From: Pycnopodia helianthoides
Lineage: Eukaryota > Echinodermata > Asteroidea > Forcipulatida > Asteriidae
Assembly: GCA_032158295.1 (NCBI GenBank)
Contig: CM063245.1
Coordinates: forward strand, 434,001-498,000
DNA length: 64,000 nt
Direction: 5' to 3'
The notes beneath the pieces are model-generated. The model ran no database searches, was not told where the DNA came from, and saw only the letters and a list, made by a program, of their open reading frames with translations. A program made the position numbers and the translations under genes. Position 1 is the first letter of the stretch. Each line of letters starts with the position of its first letter. Below, piece after piece: positions 38,101 through 46,935 of the stretch.

Positions 38101-41100
38101 CGCTTGTTGGTAGAGCTTTTGATAATCCAACCATCCTGGTCTGGAGTCACCAGTCTGACTTACTAGAAGCTTACATCTCACGTTACTGCATTCAGATATG
38201 ACCTACATTAAAAAGAAACAAACAAAAAGTTTGCTCACTTTTACCAGTACTGAAGACAACACACACATTTTTAGGTTAGAATTCTCAAAAAAAAAAAAAA
38301 ATCCCAATATAAACATTCTTTTTTGTATTACTAGTACAAAGCTGTTATAATTAATGAACAAAGTCATTACTGGGTGTGTATCTTTTCTTGAGTTTAAAGA
38401 CCTTGTTTATGAAGTACCTGGGGAGTAGCATTTACTTTCAGGGGATGTATGGCAGCAAACTTAACACTCAATGGCATTTCCCTTCGGTGGCCGATCTATG
38501 AGAAAGCCAATTTGCCAACTTCCGTTTCTTTTAAGTGGGTCAATCTACCGAAGCCAATTTGGTTGTGTATGGAAGCCAACTTATATTCTCCATTATTCCA
38601 ATATTTTCCATTATTTCAAGTCTAGTGTTTGCGAGTTGAGGCTAAAAATGAAGACTGAGAAAAATAATGGGAACCCCGTCATTACCTCGTCTACCAATGG
38701 AGCGTTTCGTCATCTGTTATAATACAGACGGTTCCTGACGTTTGAAGACGATCTTTAATGTCTCGTGCTGTTAGCTGCGTAGTACCAGGGATGAGAATGG
38801 TACCTATAACAAGTTTAACAATTGTAAAAGTAACGATGGCTTGAACTTGCTCCTGATTTCAATGTATACTGTTTATGTGCATTAACTGCAAGAAACCTGT
38901 CATGCTATCATAAATAATAAAATGTTCTTATATAACAGCACACAAATCCTGGGTACTAGATCGAGGCACTGAGAAGATGGAACATAAGTTAGAATGATTT
39001 TAATTTTTGAGATATTTCTTAAATGTTGAAGAGTGAATGTTGATTGTAAAAATGCTCAAAATGCATGGGCAAATATAACCGAAGGCACCATGGCCAACAG
39101 GGTTGGAGAAGGGACGACCTATCTGAGCATAGGTAGGCATCTCAATAGCAGGGGTGTGGTTGTAGGGTGAAGGGGACAACTAACCTGTGCGTAGGCAAGC
39201 AATATTAAGCAGCCACCACTCTGGGACTCTTGGCAATATAACCATCACGGAATCACCTCTTGTCAAATTGCAGTCTTCATTAAGAATGTTGGCCACCCTA
39301 GAAATAATCATTGTAAATTTATACCTAAACAACACGCAAAATTGTAAATTGGTACTAAAAAAAGAGAGGTACAATCATGGAGGTAGTGTAACAATCTTGG
39401 ACACAAATATTTGAAGTAATTTTTTTTGTTTTCTATGGCAACAAACTTACACACAAGTGTGAAATGACCTCCAATCGAGGACCCTCGTTTGTTCAACTCT
39501 TTGTCAAAACCATTGTGGACCCCATTGTTTTCATTTGTAATAGTAATCTTGGATCCATTGTCCTTTTTATTATTAGTCCTCAGTTTGAATGTCACTACAA
39601 GTACACAAGTACACAAGTACACAAGTACACAACCACAACACACACCAAACACAACACAAAACACACAACACACAAAACACACACACAAACACACAAACAC
39701 CAACACACAAAACACACAACACAACCACAAACACAACACACAACACAAACACAAACACACAAAACACAAAACACAAACACACAAACACACAAACACACAA
39801 CACACAAACACCAAACACACAAACACACAAACACACAAAACACACAAACACACAAACACACAAACACACAAACACAAACACACAAACACACAAACACACA
39901 AACACAAACACACACACACAAACACAAACACACAAACACACAAACACACAAACACACAAACACACAAACACACAAACACACAAACACACAACACACAAAC
40001 ACACAAACACACAAAACACAACACACACAAAACACACAAACACACAAACACACAAACACACAAACACACAAAACACACAAACACACAAACACACAAACAC
40101 ACAACACACAAACACAAAAAGAAATCAACTGATCATCTTGCCTGCACACATTAAATCTGTCAGACAAATTATGGAGAGAAAAAAAATGTGCCGCACCGTG
40201 GTCACATAAGTACGCTTTACATTAAGCACACTTTACAAAATAAAACTAATAATTATTTTCCAAACACTTTTAAAGCAAAGAGTGAGATTTGGATTACCTC
40301 TTTGACTTGTGTTGAAGATCTGTGAATGTCCACTTGAGCTCACTGCCTTGATTATCGATCCACCACAATGCTGGGTTTTTAGACTTCTTGAATCCTTCCT
40401 GGAAGGTAGAATCAAATTAAGACCTTCAGCAAGGTTAGACATTAAGCTCAAAGGCTTAAAACCATAGCAGTGTCCCAGGGCAATTTAAGTGACACATTTT
40501 TGGACTGTGTACTGACACTGCAAAGCTGTTTATAAGAGCCCATTTGAAAACACACTGATATTGGTTACAAATCCAAACTCATTGAAGAAAACTCTCACAA
40601 CCAGTGATCCCCTTTTAAAGTTGTTTTAATCCTTTGCTGCTCTTCAAACACCAATCAACTTCCTTCTCACACAATTCTATCAGAGTTGTCAGACTGCTTC
40701 AGTAACTATAAAAAAATTATAAATATTTGCACCACTCTGATGAACAAGACTGAATTGACACGTGATTTCAGCGATCTTGAACCTCAGTCACAATCATCAC
40801 TGGACTGTTTTTCTCCCACAACATATGATGAAATAAAAAGGTCTCCTCTTTCCCCATTTCTCTTGTCGAGCTGTGCCTTGAAAAATTTCTTTTGATTATA
40901 ACATGAATTTGCAGACTGCAAGTGGTGTTGGTCACCTCAACGAATGGGAACAATCAGATCACTAAACAACTCTAAAACTGGTCACCAACCCATGGAAACG
41001 TAGAGGAAGTCGCCCTAGACACATGGGAAAATTTAATCCAGAGCCCTCTCCAGACTGGCATTGGTGGGCTGTGAGGCAGAGTGCAGCTCAGACGTCTATT

Positions 41101-42313
41101 TGGAAGTTACATAGGGCCGTTGCAGAAATGCATGATCTACCTATATGATGATGTATTGTAAATTTGACTGGAAAGGCGTGATTTTAAAAATCGGTTGTAG
41201 ACTGTATAATCTTCCCCCAACTGAAAGAACCTACACATGACCAAATCTTAAAGAATTTCAGACCAATATCAAACCTGACTACTCATCTCTAAAACAGTTT
41301 AAAAGGCTCTTGCTGTCCAACTAAACAAACATCCCAAAACAAATTCCTTCCCTTGAACCTTTTCATCAGTCGGCATACAGAAAAACCCACTGTACTTAAA
41401 GAAACTGCATTACTGAATTTTCACATCGATATTTTGTCATTCTTGGGTTCTGGAAATTACATATTACTTGTTTTCTTTGACTTGTCAGGTGCCTTTGACA
41501 CAATATCGATCATGAAATTCTTCTTTGAGCAGTTGTCAAATCTTGCACTCTGTTGGTTCTGCTCAAATTGAACTGCCAGGCTTCAATCAGTTATTATCAA
41601 TGGACAAGTTTCTGCATCCAAGTTACTTCAATTTGGCATACCACAAGGGTCTATTTTAGGGCCATTGCTTTACAGAGCCCCTTTGAACATTAAATTAACA
41701 TTTTTTATGAATGTCAGTGCTACATAAATTTTTTTGATTGGTTGGTTGATTGAAAACACATTATGAAAGTTCAAGGTGTGTCAAAATAAAGTTTGAGAAC
41801 CAACTTGTGTATATCTTGTGAATGTTTCTAGAATTTTTCTAGAATTTTTGTTTGCAATTTCTTTAAAAATAAATCAAGAGCTTAAATTGCACTGCATTAC
41901 ACATAACACAGGGCACTGCTAGGTTTTACATAAGACCTGAAAACTAAGGGAGGAAAAATATCATCCTCATTGAATGGATAGGGGTGTATTACCTGCTCCT
42001 TTGTTGCCCATTTATCCAACACATCACTGGCAAAGTTGAAATACTCAGGAACTTCCAGCTTGAATTGCTTCCTCCCAAGTTCATAATCATTAAAGCCAGT
42101 GAATGACAATGCAGAAAGGAACGTTCTTGCTGGTTGCTGTACAGCTTGATTAAATGACTGTCCTTTGATGTTTTGAGCTGCTTTGCTTTGACACATAATG
42201 TAATGTCTTTTACCACTGATACAGTAGAGTTGTCTAGAACTGGCTACTTGTGACTGAAGAGAGACTCTCTGTGTCTGGCTAAATAGCCGACAACATTTAA
42301 ACACTGTTGCCAT
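29183..42313 (-). CDS. Mitochondrial medium-chain acyl-CoA synthetase, ACSM-like (apparent frameshift in exon 4)
   Basis: Fourteen exons in transcript order: 41993-42313, 40298-40398, 39185-39297, 38686-38803, 38086-38202, 37371-37492, 36351-36507, 34960-35088, 34276-34350, 32672-32854, 31159-31286, 30954-31053, 29904-30023 and 29183-29266 (stop TAA). Phases agree at every junction except inside exon 4, where one base seems missing near 38709. With it the product would be 622 aa. ACSM enzymes make acyl-AMP and then acyl-CoA from medium-chain or aromatic acids in the mitochondrial matrix. Motifs: [13 protein letters not shown] at residues 91-103, A3 [10 protein letters not shown] (272-281), A5 YGQTET (413-418), A7 TGD (496-498), A8 [20 protein letters not shown] (512-531) and A10 [10 protein letters not shown] with Lys 609. 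The first ~65 residues are basic, Ser/Gln-rich and poor in acids, as in a mitochondrial targeting peptide. The exon 9 donor (ACA|GTTAAG) was chosen because it alone gives QTET-VVLTGMF. Which ACSM paralogue this is remains open. Confidence 0.92.
30593..30764. mobile_element. Palindromic MITE, 'GTAAACTTGCGGGTACAACC' family, copy 2
   Basis: The left end 'gtaaacttgcgggtacaacc' is followed by 'atgtgtaactctcttttgg'. The right end 'atggctttaaccacaagttt' mirrors it with mismatches. It lies in an ACSM intron. Confidence 0.6.
32215..32545. repeat. Hairpin-rich element with 'GAACGTTTCGACTAGC' motif
   Basis: 'gcggtaacaccatgtgtaaa' starts the block. It contains repeated 'ccgcggagt' segments and ends 'gtctgaacgtttcgactagc' followed by a 'gtcatcgtcaggagactgac' hairpin. 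It appears to be a diverged relative of 27812-28033 and 30593-30764. It lies in an ACSM intron. Confidence 0.4.
33470..33955 (+). mobile_element. LINE 3' end (L2/CR1-like), frameshifted
   Basis: The plus strand encodes [20 protein letters not shown], then (other frame) [20 protein letters not shown] and [10 protein letters not shown]. This is the stereotyped C-terminal tail of L2/CR1-clade reverse-transcriptase ORFs. A frame change near 33650 breaks it. The 3' end is 'cgctttacaaatgtctttattatt', a (TTA)n-type tail. The same tail occurs inverted at 46066. It lies in an ACSM intron. Confidence 0.85.
34715..34853. mobile_element. Hairpin MITE with AACATGGTTTACTTTGGGTG ends
   Basis: The ends 'aacatggtttactttgggtg' and 'ttcaccctcaaaccatgtt' are inverse. 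Inner arms 'attggaagttgacaaactag' and 'tagtttgtcaagttccaata' also pair, so nearly the whole 139 bp folds. It is in an ACSM intron. Confidence 0.75.
35120..35339. mobile_element. MITE with TTAACCCTCCTACTGTC ends, copy 1
   Basis: Left TTAACCCTCCTACTGTC and right GACAGCAAGAGGGTTAA are inverse. TTAA at each edge could be the target duplication. A near-identical copy is at 55930-56158, and weaker relatives lie at about 29465-29530 and 62860-63012. It is in an ACSM intron. Confidence 0.75.
37655..38015 (+). mobile_element. tRNA-headed SINE (family 1)
   Basis: The head 'gttgctgagcggtattctgc' is followed by a B-box region 'tttgggtcctggtcatgac', the core 'cagcaagacacttaaccatg' and the tail 'gcactatataagaactgagt' with (TTA)n. 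It is in an ACSM intron. Confidence 0.75.
39598..40120. repeat. (ACACAA/ACAAAC)n satellite-like array
   Basis: About 520 bp consist only of A and C on the plus strand, apart from a short 'acaagtacac' start. Blocks of 'acacaaacac' vary slightly. It fills much of an ACSM intron (between exons 2 and 3). All long ORFs read through it (THKHTNTQ or CVCVFV repeats) are artefacts of composition. Confidence 0.95.
41200..41690 (+). mobile_element. LINE reverse-transcriptase relic
   Basis: The plus strand, over several frames, gives [26 protein letters not shown], then [15 protein letters not shown] and [13 protein letters not shown]. This is the palm region of a non-LTR reverse transcriptase (finger [26 protein letters not shown]). 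It has stops and frameshifts and lacks the FADD-containing downstream part. It lies in intron 1 of the ACSM gene. Confidence 0.8.
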
Positions 42314-42314
42314 T

Positions 42315-42340
42315 TTAAAAGATGTCTACCATGCGAGCAT
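42315..42340 (-). promoter_or_regulatory. Two short uORFs before the ACSM start
   Basis: The 5' leader exon (acceptor at about 42379) has ATG at 42338-42340 with stop at 42326-42328, and a second, overlapping ATG at 42330-42332 whose stop TAA at 42315-42317 lies one base before the main ATG (42311-42313). Such uORFs often lower or condition translation of the main frame. Confidence 0.45.
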
Positions 42341-42709
42341 ACAACCACAATATCAGAGAATCCTTACGAATCTTCAACCTGAAAAATGAAAGTATAGAAT
42401 AAATTAAAAAAGATAAAAAGACTAAGATCACTGAATATCCCAAAACATATTTGGGCAATGACAGTCTGTTTTATGCGTTGTGATAATCGAGTACTGAATC
42501 TATTGCAGCCTGCTTTTTTGAAGAAATGGCAGAGGAAATTTAACTCCTATTTTGGCATCAATCTTTAACCAGTCATTGGATAGTGGTGAAATTCCCCATG
42601 ACTGCAGGAACGCAACCAGTAAGAGTATAACAGTATAGCACCAACTACCGACCAATAACAACTGCAAACATGCACCCAAAAGTCAAACACATTTAAAACC
42701 CAAATAATA

Positions 42710-42905
42710 AACCACAAGGGAAACTGTCTGGGTAAATTTTAAATAATAAAACAAAACTTACTAGAGCGAGACTTGAACCTGCCACCTCCGGATTAACGCG
42801 CCTGCACCCCTAATGTTGGCAGTCATTCTATTGTGTCAATATCTTTGTACCAGGTGCCAGTCAGAGGCAAAACAACCTGTAACTGCAGCATAGCCAGGGA
42901 TTATA
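42710..42905. repeat. tRNA-like interspersed repeat
   Basis: The segment contains 'accacaagggaaactgtctg', 'cttgaacctgccacctccgg' and 'attaacgcgcctgc', which read in reverse like the B-box half and anticodon arm of a tRNA. Similar stretches occur at 19165-19320, 20655-20815, 22785-22915, 43000-43070 and 51850-52205. Confidence 0.55.
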
Positions 42906-43397
42906 CTCAAGTTTATGATACAATCTGGGAAGCAGCAAGAGAAGAGATCACCTAAAAGGGATGCAACTTTGAAATTCAAACCTTAAGTAATAAGCCACAA
43001 GGCAAACCGGCTGGGTACATTTAAAAATAAATTGGGTTTTACAAAGGAAAATTTACTAGAGCGGGACTTGAAATATATTACTTTTTTGTTTTCTGTTTTA
43101 AATGTCCACTCTTCCAAATTGACTAGCGCTGATCACCTGATGCAATCCAGAATGACCAGGCAGACTTTCATATGGTCAATGGTGGATTGGTTTACAGATA
43201 CCCAATTTTATACTACCCTACTCTGTCATTATTTGCATCCAATCTGGTCATTTCCAAGTATACCAATCGCATATGCCATTGTCATAAAACAATCATAATA
43301 TGCAGTCCTTTTTATAGCATTTATTTACCAAACAGCATCCAAAGCACTCCATTTCTTTCTACAAACTAAAGAACAAAGAACACTCCTACCGCTGCCA

Positions 43398-43497
43398 AAA
43401 TCAGCTTTCTAAGCAGGTCTGAAATCAGCTTTCTACAGCGGGTCTGAAATCAGCTTTCTAAGCGGGTCTGAAATCAGCTTTCTAAGCGGGTCCGAAA
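43398..43497. repeat. ~24 bp tandem repeat, 4 units
   Basis: Four copies of 'aaatcagctttctaagcggg' plus 'tctg' follow one another, with one copy having an inserted 'ac'. Confidence 0.85.
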
Positions 43498-44400
43498 CTG
43501 ATGGTTATAAACTACATTGTCTAGTATTGAAATGCCTACATTCAAATGTGAAGTATTTTTAAGTTTACACAACACACAGAAATTCCATACCAACATCTGC
43601 ACAATCATGTACCAGCATAATTTGTGAGTGTTTGACAAATTCTATGAATAGGTTCAACTGGTTATTACAACACATTTTAGGGTAGTTACTATTAGAGTGA
43701 GGCAGGGAGTGAACAACAGTCAATTTGTGTCTGTAGTTTGATAAAAAATCAAGGGCATGCTGCAGCTATCAGCCATTTTGAAATATGGTGGACACAGAGC
43801 TATACACACTTTTAGGTTTAGGTAAATAATGTCTGTATACACCCAAACCAAACAGTGCACTCCTATAGTATCCACTATATCTCAAAAGCAATGTGTTAAT
43901 GTACAAATCAAGAGACGATTTGGACACCAGACACAGCAAGTCGATAACTAAATTCACAGAATATTTAATCTGAAAAATACTGAAGACAGAGACTAAACAT
44001 GTCACTATGTCTTTGTAAAATAAAAAAAAAATAAAATCAACAATATAAAATAAAATATTACTCACTGAAGAAAACAAATGAAAGGCTTCTCAGAGCAAAG
44101 TATTTACAAACACTGTCAAATAGATTAATCTAAGATCACACAGCAATGCAAAGATGGCGCCGCCATCTTGACTCTGTGTCTGATAAGGTCAAGCATTATC
44201 AACTAAAACTCATTAATATTAGAGACAGTGATGTTTGAATATAAGTACAGTAACTTGTAGAAGCAAATCGCATTTAATGACAATTTTACAAAAAGAGTAA
44301 ATAATAGGAAAACGAAAAATTCATGTTAGGCGGTAAACCACTCAGGAAGGTCACACACCTACATGACCTACATGTGTATGTTACGACACCCATAAGTTCA

Positions 44401-44538
44401 CAACACCTCTATGTTCCGACAATGTATTTTCTCAATCCTAACCCCAACCCTAACTATACCCTAACCCTAGCGTGTGAATCACAATTTATTTTTTTTTGGG
44501 GGGGGGGAGGAACATGTTGTCAGAACATAGGGGTGTTG
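44401..44538. mobile_element. Small inverted-repeat element holding telomere-like repeats
   Basis: 'caacacctctatgttccgac' at 44401 is mirrored by 'cagaacataggggtgttg' ending at 44538. Between them lie 'cctaaccccaaccctaac' and 'ataccctaaccctag', degenerate CCCTAA telomere-type units, then T and G runs. Confidence 0.6.
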
Positions 44539-45249
44539 GATTAAAGAGCAGTCACCCTCAGGAACTATCAATTAAATATCGATATCACTCTCAAAACTTA
44601 GGGACAATTTCTTTTTGCACTTTGGACCAGCAGGACCAGCACTGCATTTGGATGTAATCGAACTATTTTCTCAAATTGTTGCATGTCCATGAATTCAACA
44701 TTTATCCAGGGTCTATTTATTGTTTTTCAGAATCATAAAATTTAACGACCAACGTGATACTACCCTTAAATACTAGAGAACTGTATGCAGATTCAATGCT
44801 TGTGTCTAATTTAAACCAGTATTCATTTTAACTCAATTGCAGTGGATGTAAATACATGGCTGACAGATCTTCAACTGGGAATTAGTGCAGCATTTTGATG
44901 TTAAAGAGTGCTTAAGTTGTACAGTTCTTGAGATTAACAAGATGGGACAGGCTGGAGGTCCTACACCAAGCCGCTGGAGGTAGGCGTGGCAATCATTGTG
45001 CCATTATTTCAACATCTAAACCTTAAATTCACTTTAATGTTAAGCAGCTTCCTTTTGGTTGAAGGGAAAAATAATTATTATTTTAATATACGGTAAATTT
45101 CCATAGAGGATAAAGAATAATATTTGTTTTACCCATACATGTTGGGTAAACCCAAATAATATGAATTCTTTTCCCCCGATCAGGTAAATATTAAAATGAT
45201 GCAGCACCTGCTGCTAAAATATAGGATTGAAACTGCCTCTAGTTATCCA

Positions 45250-45410
45250 ACACGTTCGGTGGTCTAGTGGTAAGACATCTGCTCTAGAATGGCAAAGGTG
45301 GTGGATTTGAATCCTACCTGAGTAGTACAGGTATGCCTGTGGATTATTTTCACAGGACTTGGGAAAATACTGAGTATACAATGCTCAACACACATCAGTG
45401 TATGGCTAAT
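45250..45410 (+). mobile_element. tRNA-headed SINE (family 2)
   Basis: The head 'ggtggtctagtggtaagaca' and the B-box-like 'ggatttgaatcctacc' resemble a tRNA-Gly/Glu. The 3' part 'actgagtatacaatgctcaa' plus 'cacacatcagtgtatgg' matches the tails at 9178, 19700 and 34105. Confidence 0.7.
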
Positions 45411-46064
45411 AAAAATTAATTGTTTTTACTCCCGCAAGCAAGAGTCGTTTCTTTAAAAAAACAGTTATGGCTAAATGTAACGTATGTTACACTCTGCCTC
45501 ATAAAGTTAAAATTGCTCAATATGGATTTTAAAATTGTGTCCTTAAAATATTCTGCTTTAATTTCTGCAAGTTGGATATGTTTCATACTAAAAAACCTTT
45601 CTTTCCTCAACACAAATGTTGCCTACTCGTTTACTTTGAAGATAAATGTATTCTTTGATGTGCTCTCAAAATGATTACCTTTCCGTTTGGTAGGGGCCTA
45701 TTGGATTTCTCAGGGGTTTTTTCTAGCCCATTCCCTCTACCCCACCTTCTTATTCATCTCTTACAGACTGCATTCTGCTTTTTAGAAGAACTCTGTTTTC
45801 ACTTCTTTCTACTAGACCCATCGACTGCTTCTGTTCACTGCTATAGCCAATAGCATTTTTGTAGCCAATAATTGAAGCCTGTGACACACTATCATGAAAT
45901 CAACAGCTTGTTGGCGCTTGATGTTGGTTATGGTTCTTTTTGTTATGGCAAAGTTTAAAGTGTCGTCATGTAGGCCTCTATAGTGGATAACCCATCCATA
46001 GAACAGTACAAAGCCATTATGGGGGAAACTAGACTGGAAAACCAGTCTTATCATGATTCAAGAG

Positions 46065-46065
<1 letters not shown>

Positions 46066-46095
<30 letters not shown>

Positions 46096-46680
46096 TAAGA
46101 CATTTGTAAAGCGCCTAATGCAGAAGCCTCTAAGCGCATAAAGAGAACAATAAAATATACAATAAGTGAAAGAAACATTACTAGTAAGCAGATTACAAAT
46201 AAGCACATTCAAACAGAGACTTAAAACAATGTGAAGAACTAGCCTGGCGAATATGCACAGGAAGACTATTCCAAAGAAATGGAGCAGCGTAAGAAAATGA
46301 TCTTTGACCATAAAAAATGGAAGAAGCCCTAGCAGTAGTGGTAAGCAATGATTGTTGTGATGAACTTAAAGTCCTAGCAGGGGAGTAATGGTGAACAAGT
46401 TCAGAAATAAGCAGGAGATTGACATGTTTGAGCTTTGAAAGTTAACAAAAGAATTTTATAAACTGTACAAAACTTAACTGGGAGCCAATGCAATTTCATT
46501 AGTACTGGTGTGATATGGTGAGAACGAGGCAAGCAAGAAACAGGCGAGCAGCAGTGTTTTGTACACGTTGAATTTTAGCGAGATCTTTATCAGGGAGGCC
46601 ATACAAAAGAGAATTGCAGGAATCAAGTCTAATTGTGACGAAAGCGTGAACCTTTGTCATCAACTACATTGTATAAAGGA
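46066..46680 (-). mobile_element. LINE 3' end (L2/CR1-like)
   Basis: On the minus strand the sequence encodes LDSCNSLLYGLPDKDLAKIQ followed by RVQNTAAR, then the same WLPV-type region and tail as 33470-33955. It ends in an (ATT)n tail at 46066-46095. It is longer on the 5' side than the copy in the ACSM intron. It carries frameshifts. Confidence 0.85.
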
Positions 46681-46935
46681 GTAATATACTAGTAAAACCC
46701 TAAACTTATTTAATTCATCAAATGAATTTAACAAGTCAATGCTTGATTAGTACATGTATGCTCAAACTGTCTTCAGGAATTTTTCCTTGGTCCACTCTGG
46801 TATACTTTATACATGTTTTCCAAAACATGAAAAGTTTCAAATCTTACAGGTCTGTTTTAGTTGTGAATATTCTTGGTTTGCAGGCAGCTCCTTAAGAGGT
46901 CTTCAGCGGAATCCCCACCCCAAGAATCAATTAGC

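Larger units (their letters stand above)
42379..46881. other. Intergenic region between ACSM and the first PM20D2-like gene
   Basis: The two genes are divergent, so their promoters must lie here. A strong donor for an ACSM leader exon was not placed. Contents: tRNA-like inverted-element pieces (42710-43070), a 24-bp tandem repeat (43398-43497), the telomere-like MITE (44401-44538), a SINE (45250-45410) and a LINE tail (46066-46680). The ORFs have no recognisable motif. Confidence 0.4.

Noticed and set aside
38677..38682. Alternative donor inside ACSM exon 4 (CATTG|GTAGAC) to avoid the frameshift
   Set aside because: It leaves a phase that no acceptor before exon 5 can satisfy, and it removes residues (VDE) that align with the family.
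39308..40209. Six overlapping long ORFs (up to 269 aa) of THKHTNTQ or CVCVFVCL repeats
   Set aside because: They are read through a pure A/C repeat in which stop codons are almost impossible. They occur in most frames on both strands and match no real protein.
46873..46935. Upstream in-frame ATG for the first PM20D2-like gene
   Set aside because: It lies before the splice acceptor at about 46881, so it would be intronic, and the paralogue starts at the position matching 46936.
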